A model generated the notes under the pieces. It did no database searches and had not been told where the DNA came from. It saw nothing but the letters and a program-made list of their open reading frames with translations. 64,000 nucleotides of DNA from Plasmodium malariae (lineage: Eukaryota; Apicomplexa; Aconoidasida; Haemosporida; Plasmodiidae), in NCBI RefSeq assembly GCF_900090045.1, contig NW_021638285.1, positions 1 through 64,000 on the forward strand. Reading direction: 5' to 3'. The translations under genes were made by a program, and so were the position numbers. Numbering within the stretch: the first letter of the stretch is position 1; each line of letters opens with the position of its first letter. This document shows, piece by piece, positions 25,274 to 40,501 of this stretch.

Positions 25274-27962
25274 AAAGAATAATAAGAAATACGAACCTTT
25301 CTATAAAGAAGTGATTAATGTGAAGTAATAACTTTTCTATCTTTAGTTATATATCTATTAAATATTCTCATAATAGATTACTTTTATTTAAGTGCACCTA
25401 CATGAATAAGGAATTTTTGATATACAACAATAGAAAAATATATTCTTAGATTTTTTTGAATTTGAACATATTATTTTTCTTCAAAATGTATTTTAAATTA
25501 TTATTTCATTTCACTGCATATTATTACTTAAAATATATATTTGTGTATTTATATATACCTTCATAGAAAATATATATATGCGTCTTAAAATGAATTTATT
25601 GTACAATTTTTATTGTTTCATTTAAGCCGTATGTTATTTTATATTTGAACTATATAAAAAAATATTTTTTAATTTTTCACTTTTTATAATTTAAAATTAT
25701 TATATGTTGATATAATTCAAAAAATGTGCTTCACTACTTTAAAATAAAGAATTAACGCGACTTATTTTGTAAGTAATCAAATGAAGTGCATGTATTTTGT
25801 TGCATTGAATTATATATATATATATATATTTACTTAAAAATACATATTAATTACTCTATAAATTAGGTTTTATGAGACATTTGTTATAAATAATGCATAT
25901 TTTAATAGTGCTTTTATTAATTGTTTAACTATTTGTTCCTAGTTTGAAAGGGAAAAAATAAATATATAAAAAAATAATAACTTTATTGTGTATGGGTTAT
26001 TAGATATTGTTTAATAAAATTGAATTTATTTTTATTCTTATGTAAATGAACAGTTAACGCTATTCATCTTTTTATTATTGTGCTTACTTCTGGAGTTAAT
26101 TCAGTTTTTATAAAAGTAATTAAATTTAATTTATATTGATAATCTATAAATAAATAAGCTATATAAATTTTATTATTTTTTACGTCGCTAAAGGATAAAA
26201 TTACTTAATTATATGTAATTTGATATTAATAAATTGTATATTGAAATCGTTATCTATATAATATTGTTTTTTTTCATAATTGTAGACTTCTAAGAATGTA
26301 TTATATATCTATAAATATTTTCATTAAGGGTAATGAAAAACAATTCAGTTATTTTCCCTTTAAAATAATAATACATAGATAAGTATTATATATAAGTTTT
26401 ATTGTTTACCCTTTTTGTAAATATATTAAGTTAAAACTTAACACTATTTCATAAATATATATATGTTTACATAAAGTGTATATTAACCATTAGTAATTTT
26501 ATCAAATTAATAATAAAAGTTCTATAAACAAAATAAAAATTAAAAAAGAATTATTATTTGATAAATGATTTATAAATTGGTAATATTTTTATTATTCGTT
26601 TGACAGGTATTAATAAATTATATCAAAATGACAAATATATTTTTTTGAAAACGTTTTATCTAAATAATCATAATGAATGAGAAACTCCATGCAACAATTT
26701 CTCAAGTAATTTTCATGATTAAACTTTATTTTTTATATATAATTTTCTATGTATTCACATGAAAATAACAATAAAATATTAATATACGTTTGAATGATCA
26801 CCTTTATATAATATTTAAAAAGTGCAGCATAGTCAAAGAAATAATCATTGCACAATTTTTCTTTGTAAAAGTATACTTAGGAGCTACAAAAAATTAGACT
26901 GATATATGTGGGAATAATATATGTGTAAAATAAAAATAAAAATAATAAAAATTTTAATATAAATTACATATATATACTTTTTAATAATAAATATTAATAA
27001 AACATATTAAAATATTTTAGTCCATTTATCAAATTAGTATATTCACAGAAAAAACAAATACTTATATTTTGACAGTGTTTATTTATTTTATTTTTTTTTT
27101 TTGTATGTGAATGTTTCTTCTATATGAGAAAAAATTAATTAAAGAAAATATATAAAAAATTAAGTAGATGAATATAAAGATTTTTCATTAATTAATAATG
27201 GTATATTTTAAACATAATTTACAACTTTAATATTCAAAAATTATGGTAGAATATTAAAAAGTCAGTTTTTTTTGGTATTTAAAATAAATGTTACTGCTTA
27301 CATAAGATAATAGCATATATATTCAATACTATATAGGATTGTATGTGCTCAGGGATTATCTAAAGGATCTGTATTAATTAATGTAACAGAAAATATTATT
27401 CTATCAGTATATTATTACCATTATTATTCTGTTAAAATAATAAATATTTTTTAAAAATAATAAGAGATGCTTCTGAAATAAATTATCTATACTAATAGAA
27501 TTATTAGTTTTATAGTATCTGTACGAAATGTAAATATAGTATTCATTTATAGAACAGTATATTAACTGTATTCTATACGTTATATATTCTATATAAATTC
27601 AATATTTATATATTTTTTTATTTTATTTTGGAAAAAATGAATGAAAAGAATTACATAATTGTTCATATTATATAATAAAATTATAGTTTTAAAATATTTA
27701 AGTATAAATGAATATTATTTTATCTTAATGAGAGTTAATTTTTTATAAAAATTAAGATTAAAATTTTATGATATATATTTAAAATTATTTTCTGTAGGGA
27801 TGTTATAATAGATGTTTTATTTATATAATTTTTATTAGTTTTTTACAGAGAAAACAGCAAAAGATTGTTTTAAAAATAATTATAGCATTATTGATCTTTT
27901 GAAGCATATTATGCAATAATTATTTCTTCCCTTAATTTATTAGAATATTAAATAAATATATA
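25274..27962. other. AT-rich intergenic sequence
   Basis: No gene seen. A TA run followed by TTTACTTAAAAATA near 25810-25845 matches the 3' flank of the first fam-l gene. The shared upstream block of the next gene is at about 27550-27605. Confidence 0.5.
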
Positions 27963-28870
27963 ATGGTGCAAATAATTAAGTCTATCTTATTTATTAAAAC
28001 TTTTGAGTTAGTCCTTGTAACATGGTTATGTTATTTTAACATAGATATGGTTTGATAATACTATATAAGGATATATTCTTTATACGAATATTACATATTC
28101 TACTTTAATTACTAAAATTTCATAGAATTAATTATTTATCCTTTAAATAAAATAAATTTAATTTATTAATTATTTTTTTTTAGCGAACATTTAATAAATT
28201 CGCGGATGCAAAATACAAACATGGAAGAAATTTAGATACAATAACCTTTCGATTATTAGCAAAATATAAACCGGATAAGGATTCGCATATTTTAGAGTTA
28301 AAACAGAATAAATCAAATAATAATGAGCATGAAAAGTATGATATAACTATTAATGAAAAATGGAACAAAGGAAAAAACAAAAAATCTGATAAAAGTTCAT
28401 TAAATAAGGCGCAATACTATGTGGAAGTAATAGATTATAACAACGGAATGTTTGATGGAAAACATTTTCATTTTGAAAAAAAATGGATTAAAAAAAAAGA
28501 TTACGATAATTTTCTTGAAAGGAACAGGAGAATTTGTGATATATCTTTAAGAAAAATAAGATTTAGAAAGTATGGTATTGGAGTTGCTATGTTTGTTATT
28601 TTTTCCTTGTTTGTAGTAGCAATTGATGTATTACCAAGATTAAAGTCTTTGGAAGAGACATGGAAAACCTTTGCGAGCAGTGGAATATTGGAAACTTTGT
28701 ATAAGTGTAAATCAGTGGGGCAGACAGTAAAGACCTCAGTTTATATAACATTATATAGTGTACTTATGCTTATATTGATTATTGTGTTTGTAATAGGAAT
28801 TTGTAGAGTCTTAGGAAACAATGAAAAATATAATAAAATTAAATTGATGTCTGAACAAAATGCATATTAA
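27963..28870 (+). CDS. fam-m: Plasmodium exported protein, fam-m type
   Basis: Exons 27963-28049 and 28184-28870, phase 0, give 257 aa. The true exon 2 starts well before the first in-frame Met-like codon at 28421: the reading frame is fully open from the TTTTTTTTAG acceptor. Exon 1 is a 29-codon leader (MVQIIKSILFIKTFELV..) with a valine replacing the usual Glu at position 2. Exon 2 has R-L-L-A at 52-55, AQYYVEVIDYNNG, DGKHFHFEKK, KKDYDNFLERNRR, a first membrane segment at about 161-180, a second at about 220-242 and NNEKYNKIKLM. It is predicted to be PEXEL-processed and exported; function unknown. It closely resembles the pseudogene at 48589 and the gene at 11829. Confidence 0.87.
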
Positions 28871-31800
28871 TAGACTTATATATTTCTGTAATTAATTCTT
28901 TAATATGACTAATGTCTGTAATATATTTAGTGATATTCTTAATATGAATACTTATAATTTCTAAAATATTGTAAATTTACATGAACATAATTAGTCTTTT
29001 TGACACACAACAATATATGTTCCTCGTCTTTTTAGGAATTTGAAAGTTAAAAATTTTTTTAATTTGTTTTTTAACGTATAATTTAAGCTTAACTAAAAAT
29101 ACTTATAATAAATATATTTGTGTAATAAATAGATTTCAATGGACAATATATGTCGGTGCTTTAAGGGAAGTAAATAGTAGAATTATTTATAAAATATTAT
29201 AAAACTCAGTTAAATTACATTTTAACTAAAAATTATCGTCTCCTATTATGTAACTTCTTTAATTCTAAAATTATTTTTTGCTAAGGTAATTAAAAAAAAT
29301 TATATTATTTTTTTTAAACTAATAAACGTATCTAGTTTAGTATTTAATTAAATTATATGAAAATATTGTGTTTGCGCGGTTATATATATAAATATATATT
29401 TTTACTTGAAAACATTATTAATATTTATTTTATATAATATATTTTATTAGGCATATATAAAAAAATATATTTATTGAAAAAATATTGTCAAAAATTTTTG
29501 ATTTCTAACTTATTCATAAATTGTGAAGTATAAATACATCAAGAAATAATATATTTTTTGAATATGGAAAATTTATAATTGTTTAATAATTTGTGTATTA
29601 TGATACTTCATAATTATTTCAAGAATAAAAACTAATTATTATATTATTATTGTTCATAATGATATTGTTGAATCTATTCATTATAAATTAATTTAATGTA
29701 TATTATATTGAATATACATACATATATTTTATATTGTTTTTATTTTTCATATTATTAAAAATTTAAATTTGTGAATTAGTTTTAATCACATATTAATAGG
29801 TAATATTTATATTTATTTAGATTGTAAGGTTTGTCATTTTAAAGTTTATTAGGAGAATATAAAGTTTTCGTATTAACTGGCAGAACTGAAGCATATAAGA
29901 TATATATATATATATGCTTATTACTGAAAATATATATCAAAGTAGTTCTGCTTAATTCTATACATATTTTCTAAACTAATATAATCATTTTGTTACCTTG
30001 CTACAATATTGTTGTATGATTATTGCATTCATGTTTTAAAATAATAATATATCTTATTTTTATTATTAATTAGAGTAAGTCGAATTGACACGTATAATTA
30101 AAATTTTCAAATTAACGACGGAACAACTACATTTTTTATAATAATTTTTTTAATTATAGACTAGCCAAATATATGATATTATATGGTTATATTAAACGTA
30201 TTAAGGGTTAATACTCATAAAATACATTATCACTTATATTTTGTTTATATATCATTTTATTTATTACTACAACAGATGAATGGTTACAGAGCAAGGTATA
30301 TATCGAATTATTTTTAATGATAGTTATATAATAAATATGTTTAAACTTCATAACTTAAGTATGTTTTTATATTAATATAAATATTATTAATTTATTTTGG
30401 ATTTAAGATTTCAAAAATTATATGTTATTTCTTGATTATTTTTTTGCTATTACTTACATATTTCAGTAATATTTATATTTTATATACTGAATTTTTGATA
30501 TATATAAGGCAACACAATTGTTGAATTAAAAATAAAGAAATATCTATTTTATAGATAATAAATCTTGCACCTTTTATTTTTTTACATGATTTAGTTAATT
30601 TTTTTTTTCTGATGAATTTTTAGATAGGAAAATTATATAAACCTATTATTATAATGAGAATCATACGCTTATTTTAATGTTTATTAAACAACTGTGATAA
30701 TTAATTCTAATTATACAGATTTTATTAATGTGTTATTATAAATTCAATTATTTAAAAATATTTTTAAAATTATACAAACTCGTTTTAATATATTGAACAA
30801 TTATGACTATCATTTAATGAAAAATATGACTGATTAATATGTTTTTCAAGGGTTCATTTCGTTGCACTATCCCGTACTTCATTATAATGTAAAATCTGAA
30901 ACATAAGCGTATAAATGTAAACATAAAACCTAAATAGTGAATCAATGGAATTTTCTAATTTTAGTACCTAAAAGAAAGAAAATTTTATAAGTGTTTTAAT
31001 ATTTATTCTTAGATATATCGTGGTTTATTATATCTATATTTGCATTCCAATTTATATCCTTTTTTTCATTATTCTGTAAATTCCATTGTTTTTATTTTCA
31101 ATTTTCTTAACAAATGAATACTTCTATTAATTAAGAAAAAGGAGTTTATTCATTATTCGTTTTTTCTCTACAATTAATATATTTAAATAAATAAAATTTT
31201 TGTAAATTACCTACCAGTTTTTTTTACTGCTTCACTTTTTAGTGTATCATTTCTTCTTTTATAAGCCATTTTTTAAATATTAATGTAAAAATGTTATTAT
31301 TAAGCCCCATTTCCATAACGCACCAACTTTTTATCCTTTTATAATCGAAATGATTGGTATATGGGTGAGCCAATCCACGATATGTGTGTTGTATGCATGA
31401 ACATATTTCTGTATGCCTTAATTTTTGTTATTATTTATTTCCCGATAATATGAAATATTACGTTACAATATATATTAGAAATTGGAGAAAAAATGGATAT
31501 ATAGTGACTATTGTTTTACATTACTAAAAATAAAGCAAAAAAAAAGGACATATATTTGTATATAAAGAGTTTATACAATGAAAAATTTTTTTAAGGCAAT
31601 ACATTCCTATAAGAAATAAAGAAAAAACGAAATAATAAAATTTTAAATAATGTATTATTTTACGACTGTATAATGAAAAAAAACAAAAAAACTAGTTTAA
31701 AACTATTTATCAGAAAAATAAAAAATAAAATTAAAAAAGCACTAGAAAATATTTAAATATTTGAATCCTTTATAATAGTGGTTAAATATAAGACGTATTA

Positions 31801-34333
31801 GCCTTTCAATTTATATAAGTTAAAATAATACAAAAAATATATATATTTTTGCATATGATTATTTAATGGAGTAATGTCAAACATTACAATTAATAATGAC
31901 TATTAACTCTTAACTAGTAAAAATATAATAACTCTAAATCCATTAAATTAAAGGTATTTAAATATCAATACTGTTACAAGTTAAAAGCACGCAGCTCATG
32001 TTATATGGTGAAAAAAATAAAAAAAAATATTCATATTACCCAATAATCAAATTTTGCAAATATTTATGTACATAAACTATTATTTTATTATAGTTATGTC
32101 TAATCAATCTATTATATTAAAAAATCATTATTTTGCTATGTTTATGGGTTTTGAATTTTAATTTTATGAAATTTTTTTGTTCCTTTATTCACTATTTCAC
32201 TCTGTTTCAATAGTTGACATTATATACTCTTCGTTTTAAGAATGAAATAATTAATAACAGTATATGGGGAAATATATATAAAAATAATTTTTTATTTTTT
32301 ATGATATTTTATACTTAGTAATACTTTAATATTTTAGATATTTGAAAAAATATAACATTTAATAAACTCACCATAGATTGTAAGAACATAGTAACATAAG
32401 TCAAAAATGTAATTCTTTCAATATTTAAAAATGTGGGGAAAGAACAGATTCATAATTGTTTTTAAATATATATGCAACGATATATATGTTTGTTTGAGTA
32501 TAATATATACTATATATGTACATTTGTATATAACAAAACTATATTTTCCATAAAAAATTATTTCATTTTGATATTTCAAAATATACTGTATAATTATTTT
32601 ATTAAACCTTTTTTAGGAGTTATATGTATTTTTACAAAATTACTAGAGAGAATACAATAATGCATTCAATATATGTACATGAAATAGAAATATAATTGAA
32701 ATGTAAATATAATACGTAAAAAAATTAAAGATTTTAAATTAGAATAAAAGTAATTATTATCTATAATTGTGCTGTTTAATAATTTTTATTCAAGGAACTA
32801 TTAATTCAATGTACTTCTTCTAATTTCTGTACCATTTAAACAATTTGATCATAATATTTTATTTTTTTATAAATTTGATGTTTTTCTCATTCTTTATTTT
32901 GTTTTATAGAAAAAAATAGAAAAAAGGTCTTAAAAAAGTTAATCAGAAATATTATTTTTAGCATAGAATATATTTCAAAAGAGTTTATATTTAATATTTT
33001 GAAAAAGTAACGACAAAATCAGTAGAATTTTTTTATATTTTTAAAAATGTAGAAGTATATTTATATAATAACATCAAAATTAAGTAATATAATATATATT
33101 AATAATATCACTTTTATTGTTATCATCTAAAGAAATAATTAAGATTATATATTAATCAATTGATATATATTTAAGGATATATTTTATATACTTCTATTTT
33201 ATAGTGATTATATTAAAAAATACAATGTATTAAATAAAATTCTTACATATGAATGAAGTAATAATTATTATATATTTTAGATATAATATTTTATGCTAAA
33301 ATCTCTAAGCCTTTTCTTGTGTGTAATATTAAAAATACAACTCGATGAGAATAAATATCTTAATCATTTAAATACATTTAATTGACTATTGATATTTCAA
33401 ATAAACATGTTAATATATTGTTAATACGTGTTTTGATTATCAAAATTATGTGCACTTTATAAGGTATTTTATAGTCAATGTATTCATATAAGGTTTTTTT
33501 TTATGTGTGTGTGTCATATTTAGATATACAAATAAATTACATATATATATATATAAGTATGTATTATCAAATTAAAATAACTTTAGTATTTTACATTAAA
33601 CAGTCAATGTATAGAAGCGTTCTAAAAGGGAGTTATAAATATGGTGTCATAAATGGAAGGGAAAGCATTCTTTTAATTTTTATATAATTTATGAATAATC
33701 TAATTATTATGTATTATATTAACTATTATATATAGTTTCACAATTATTTTATCTTTTTTATTTAATTTTCGTTTAATGGAATAACTATGATCTTACAAAA
33801 ATTTTCTGAAAGATAAAAAGTGCATCCTAATAAAATATTTGAATAAATTTTTTACTAATAAAATACATTTTGTTACAGCTATCAATGTGTTTCTTTTGAT
33901 TATTAGGTATTTCTTTTATTATTGTTATGTTTTTGAAATATTATGAAAATAATATATAGGAATATTTATATTTTAATTTTTATGCATTTTGAATAAGAAT
34001 CATAAAATTAATATCTACTAAAATGTAGAAATGTTAAAAAAAAATATACATACAAATATAATTTTGTATAAATATTTTAACTATAACTATTTTATAACAA
34101 TACTTAATAAAATTTATTAATATAGTATTATTATTATGTTTTAGTGGTTAATTATAATTTCACAAATATTACGTTGAGGGAATCTTTGCGTAGCCTTGTT
34201 AATGTTGGATTATACATATATTAGAATAAATTCTGAAGTACATTTTTTACTTTTTATAAATATATTTAATTCCTGGAATATAATGTAATATAAATAAATA
34301 TAGAAATTTATAATTCAATTGTTTTCTTTTAAA
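28871..34333. other. Long AT-rich interval without a supported gene
   Basis: No gene supported over 5.4 kb. A TA run and TTTTTACTTGAAAAC near 29378-29410 match the 3' flanks of other fam genes. A slightly less AT-rich patch at 31210-31420 holds a 20-codon ORF on the - strand (31207-31269, MAYKRRNDTLKSEAVKKTG) followed by a possible GT splice donor. I do not call it a gene. ORFs at 32472-32660 and 33478-33687 are low complexity. Confidence 0.5.
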
Positions 34334-35303
34334 ATGGCAGCTGTATTATATTTATTTTTTTTTTTGAAGCCTTTAATTCCATTCTTGTACTTGAATATTA
34401 TAATATTTTCATACATGAATGTATTTTTGACATTCACTTTTATATTTATGCATGTTTATTTTTCGATTTACGGTTCAACAGTCACGAACATTTACAAAAA
34501 GCACCGTTATCAATTCTATTATAAAAATCCCCGTAATATTACCAGAGTGGATGATGCTAAATCAACGAGTATCGTAGATTCTAATTATCGAGTTTTGAGA
34601 ACTCTTTCCTTATATCGCTCAGAATATTATGAACATGCTCATATTCGGAATGAAATGGAGAAGAGAAGTACTGCATTATGTGATTATTTGAATGATTGAT
34701 TAAACATTGTAAAACTAATTTACACTTATAAGGGATCCTGTCAGAAAAATAATACTTTATGATATAAATGCGTGGAATCATTATGGGTAATATTAAGTAA
34801 TTTTGAAACGGAATTAGAAGGACAAAAAAAAAAAAAGACTGATGCCCTAGAAACAAAAACAATCTGAGGACTTACTCTTTAACTCAAGACTTGATTCCGA
34901 GTAGTTGTAGTCATTCTGAAATTTATTATTCAGAATATTTTATTCTTCTATCTGTGTGTTTCTCACTATTTGGAATAATTCACATTTATATATTTATATA
35001 TAGAGTGATATAAAAATAATTTTCTTTATAAATATGTATACTCTGACATTATAATAATTATTCTTTTACGAGAGTTTTTAAAATTTGTAATATATATATT
35101 TATTAATCGAATTTTTTACTTTTATATAACAGTTTTTTCCCACTGGATATTTTTTGGATAGACTTATTAGAAAGATGAAGAAAAATTCCAAAAATATTAA
35201 TGAACAAGAAACAAATGTATTATTAGAAAATTCTTATGAAAATATGTCTTCAAAATTTCAAAATAGATCAAATAATATATTTTATCATTCTGTACAATAC
35301 TAA
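34334..35303 (+). pseudogene. pir: pir-superfamily (vir-like) pseudogene
   Basis: The region mirrors the pir-like genes at 19445 and 40502. There is an open stretch from about 34486 after an AACAG acceptor (VTNIYKKHRYQFYYKNP...), then CDYLND followed by TGA where the relatives have CELLNEWLN (Trp), then KGSCQKNNTL followed by TGA where they have NTQLWEK (Trp), then CVESLWVILSNFETELEG. A further stop follows at about 34865, then a membrane segment near 34950-35000, a possible donor near 35005 and an open 57-codon last exon at 35133-35303 (FFPTGYFLDRLIRK...NIFYHSVQY). Last-exon length equals that of the gene at 40502. At least three nonsense codons make it non-functional as a full-length pir. 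The first exon is uncertain; ATG at 34334 is a guess. Confidence 0.75.
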
Positions 35304-38300
35304 ATATCATAAAGTAGATTTGTGCGTTATTTTATTAAAGTAAAATGAAATTTTTAAGGATATTTTTTTACAATATGTAATGAGTATACTTATATACACA
35401 TTTTATATTGTATACTATATTCCTGATCATTCATATATTTTAATATTCATAAATAATGTTTGTAAACCATGTTATTCCATCAATATGTAAAATTATAATA
35501 ATTTATAATTATAGAAAAAAATTATTAATTTATTAATATATTATATAATGTCTAAATTATATATAATGCATATTATCAGGTTTGAATAGTATGTATTTAA
35601 GAAAGTTAATATTGTCTTGTCATACATGATTATATCATTATGAAAAATTATAATGAAAATATAAATCAGTATTTTTTTAGATATTCACGTTAATGATATA
35701 GTTATGTGCAATATTGTTAAATAAAAAATGACATATTTAATATACATTAATTTTTTAGTGGAGATTCATTTTTGGAATATTTTTTAAAAACAACATTTCT
35801 ACAACAGTTATAAAAAAATAAAGTAAATTTATCTAGTTTATTCGGAATATTATTTAAAGATATATATATAGTACATTTTTCATGGACGCATGAGTATTTA
35901 TAGATTGAAAATTAGTGTCTACATGTATATTAATTCCTACTATTTAACAATTATACATACGTAAATATAAATGTTTATTTTTAAATAGGTAAATACGCGT
36001 GTACATAATATGCCATATAATGATAACTTTTTGTTTTTTAAAATATAGAGGAATAAAAATTTTAATTAGGTACGTTTTATTACTTTTATAGTAATATTTT
36101 TTTCATTTCATAAAATTATAATATGTAATTTAATAAATGCAGTAATATTTCTTCCATTATAATGTCATTAATAAATGTTTTTTTATACTGCGTTTAACAA
36201 AAATTATTGTATTTTATATATCATTTACTAATAGTACCTCACAGTTATCGCATAGATATTCATTTTATAATCTAATAGTTTTGTTTATTAATGATAAACC
36301 TGCATACCTTTTTAACACTAAATAAATTAATCAGCTTCTGTATAACTAATTGAATTTAGACTTATTACAAATTATTTGACACTAAAAATAGTTTTTGGGC
36401 ATGATGCTGATAATTAATAAAAAACTAGGAAAATAAAATTTTCAAAAAAATAAAAAATTACATTGTTTTTAGAAAATAATTTATAATAAGAACATAATTT
36501 TTGTAGAAAAAAACAAAATATATATCTGTATATCTATATATATGCTTACTAAATAAGACTTATTTAGAAAAATTTATTAATAAACTTATTTTACATGAAT
36601 GCGATAATAATGTGTATTATATTTCTTGAAAAAACTAATAATTTTAATATATTTATTTTTGGATAATGTTAATAACTTTTCAAAAGAAGGCTTGGTAATT
36701 TTTAAATGCCTATTATAAATAAATATGAGTTACATAATAACTATACACTAAAAAATAATATTTTTGCAGAGAAAATAAAAGAATCAAATTAAAATAATTA
36801 ATTCTATGGATTATTGACTATATTGAAATATATATATAATAAGGAATTTAAAATTGTTTAATAGTTAAATAAGCATGTAAATTTATAATAATTAAATAAA
36901 TTTAAAATAATTCATAAAATAGGAAGAATATATGGTACTATTAACTACAATAATACTAATATATAAAATATATTTGTTATGCTTTAATATTATTTGTAAT
37001 GTATTAATGGATTATATTCATATATATAATATTAAAGAACTTTGAAATTTTCTATATATATATATATTAGAGATAATGAAATAACTTCATATTATATATA
37101 ATATTAGGGGTACACTACATTATGTGATATTTTAGGATACTTAAAAAAATTAATATTATAATTATAAAATATTTCTTCACATGTATAAACTACTCTTATG
37201 ATATAATATAATTTGTTTTTATATTCAATATAGAACAGAAAACACAAATATAATATTTAGCAAAAGTATATTATGACATATATATACATAAATTCATTTT
37301 AAGGAACAATATTAAAAATTAAGACGAATAAACCTTTAAAATTATTAAATAAATATTTGTTTATAATAAAAAATTATATATAATTTATAAATTTTAAATT
37401 AATTATATAAAAATTATTTGAAGAATGGCAATGGAAACACAAATTATATGTCCATTAACCTTAAATTTATAATAAATTGCGTTTTAGAATATAATTATAT
37501 TCTCATATTTTATATTATAAGTACAAAGGAAATATAAATGAAAAAAATGTGTTGATTATACAAATTTTAAGGTGACAATCCGAAAATATATATTACTGCA
37601 GAAAGGTTCTTAATAAAAAATATTTTTAATGAGTTTCTAATTTATATAAAAAAAAATTTGTTATTATATTAAAAGGTATATATTAATGAATATGATTCAT
37701 GTACTATATAATTTCTTACTATTTTTATTAAAGAAATATTTTTAAAAATAGCATTTCAATATTCTTAAAATGAACATAATTGTAAATTAATTCTTACATT
37801 TTTTTTAGAATTACATTTAATGTAAAATGTATTAAGAAAAATATGAATACTTTAAAAAAAAAATATATAATTATATTTAATAATGATTTGAACAGAACAT
37901 TTCAGTCATTATATTTTAATAACACAATATTATGTAAATACATAATTAAATTAGTATTTAAATATGCATTATTCATGCATTAATATCCTTAATATTTTTA
38001 CTTATACAACATTATCATATTAACATCAAAGAAATTAACCATAAAAAAGTTGAATTGCCGTAATACGTAATGGAAAATAAATATATATTTTTTTAAAATA
38101 TTATTAAATTCAATTTTAAGAATAGGAATTTTACAAAATTTTGATATTCAGAAAAAACATATATATTTTTTTAATATAATTGTAAAAATTGTAATTTTTT
38201 TCTATGAAGGTGAATTATGTTTGTATAAAAATTAAGTTAAAAAGAAAGGAAAAAAGAAAAGTTCTTACAAATAATTATTCTTAAGAATAGTAAATATTAT

Positions 38301-40501
38301 GATGACATATTATGTTTGAATGAATTACTTTGATTACAATTAAAGGGATATTGAAATAATAGTCATAATTAGTTAGCGCATTTTCTGAATGATTTAATGA
38401 AACAAATGAAAAATAATTAAGAAACGTAATAAGGGAATACTTCAAATAATTAAATATACATTATGTTTTTTAATAATAAAAGAAAATAAAATTATGTATA
38501 TTACTAATATCTAATAATATTAAAAATCAAGGGAGTATGTTAGTAATTATTTAATATATGATAAACATATATTATGTAACAAAATATAATAAAATTAACA
38601 AAATTATTTATTAAATTAAACACTATAAATATAGTGTGTTTGTTCATATGGTTGATATCATGATAATTTTGAATTACGAGTAACAATCTACGCTAAGAAT
38701 AATAATTACTTTAGTAATATATATTAAGATATCATAAATTATTTAACTTTAATTGCGTACAAAATATACTTCATAATACAAAAAAATTAACATATAAATA
38801 ACATTTTCCATTGTATTATGTATATATGCTTTTGTGTGCTATATGCTTCATTTAAACTATATTTGTTTACTGGAACTATAATATAATCATCTGTAATTAA
38901 GTGTTCTTAGATTTTTCTTTATAAAATATATGTAAATAAAAAAGGAAAATGTACTTAATAAAATTTTTTTATAAAATATGTTTCAAAAATATAATTTGAA
39001 TAAATTACATTTTAGAATTTGGCTTATTCAGCACTAATATTGATTGACGCTATAATTTTATTAATATTAGCATTTTTTAATATCCGTAAAAGATATACAA
39101 TTATGTAAAAATATAAATAATATTATACATATAATGATAATTTATATTAGAAAATATTGCATAGACGGTTAATTTTATTTTTGATAAAAACACTTTATAT
39201 ATATAAGATAAATGAGAAGTCATTGTAGTCGTAAAAGAAACATCTGAAAATAACATTTTATGTATTTCTTAAGTATATTTAATATAATATAAAAAAAAAA
39301 TTCATTTAGGAAAAATCAATGAATTCTTTTTTTTTACTTATGATACTTTTTCTTATAATTATATTTAGAAAAATATAACATGAAATTGCGTAACATTCAT
39401 AATTTTTTAAATTTTAAGAGAAAATTATAAATTTTCAATATTTAAAAATTTTATAAGTGCACATAATATTAATATATTTATCTTAATGTGATTTTCATTT
39501 TCAATTATTATATAAAAATTAATAACATAATGAAAAAAAAATTTCATTTCTTTGTTGTTTATATGGAATGTAATGTAGTTTATTCGTTCAGAACATTTTT
39601 AATTCATATAAATTACCATAATTTTAGAAATATATAAGCAATCCGGAACAAATTATTTTACTTGTTTTATTGAAATATTTTTTCTAACAAATGGTTTATG
39701 TTATGTTAATTTTTAAATTCATAAGTTGTATGTATATATAATAGGGTAAAATAAATTAAATATAAAAATAATAGGATTATACATTTTACAGGTACAAAAT
39801 ACTTAAACTAGAGATGTAGAAAAATTTGAAGGAACATCCTTTTTGTATTAAATATTAATAATATATGAAAAAAATTATAGAATAATTTAATCGTTATTTT
39901 TTAGTTTTACTTCATATTATTAGTACTGTTTACATAATATATGTAACTACTTTGTTTTATCCGCTGCGTGTAATAATAAAAGATAAATTTAACCATTTAG
40001 CTTAACAATTCATGTACATTTTTTTTTTATCTATGTATTATTTTAAAATAAAAAAAAATATTTGTTTTACTCATATAATAAATGAATGATATTTAATAAA
40101 TTAACTAGAATTAATTTTATTAGAAAAAATAAAATTTCATTTTCCTTGATACTCTAAATTTTAATGTAAATAACCATTTGTTTTTTAGGTTAAATATTAT
40201 AAGTAATTGATGCAAAATATATAAAAATATCAGTTTTTTTAAAATTATTAAATGAAAAATGGTTCTGTCTTGTTTAAATTATTAAATGAAGTATTTATGA
40301 AAATTTTATGTCTGTTTATTTTGTTGTTCACAATTAATAAAAATATTATGTTCTAATAAAATGTTTAAATTTTCATTTTCTTATGTATTATAGAAAATAA
40401 TGTAAATATTAATATATTTTTTACATAAAATATATAGAACTATATGCGGGAATATTACTCTTTCTTACAGTTAATTTAATAAAATTTAGTATAATTTAAG
40501 G
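35304..40501. other. AT-rich sequence; 5' flank of the second pir segment
   Basis: No gene seen. From about 37.4 kb it parallels 17.0-19.4 kb, including the ATATGCGGGAATATTA block just before the pir-like start (40442 here; 19381 as TGTGCGGGAATATTA). This supports duplication of non-coding as well as coding DNA. Confidence 0.5.

Noticed and set aside
28421..28870. A 149-aa gene starting at 28421
   Set aside because: The frame is open for 79 codons upstream to a good acceptor and contains the PEXEL motif, so this is only the 3' part of the gene.
34581..34862. 93-codon - strand ORF
   Set aside because: Lies opposite the pir pseudogene whose + strand features align with two paralogues.
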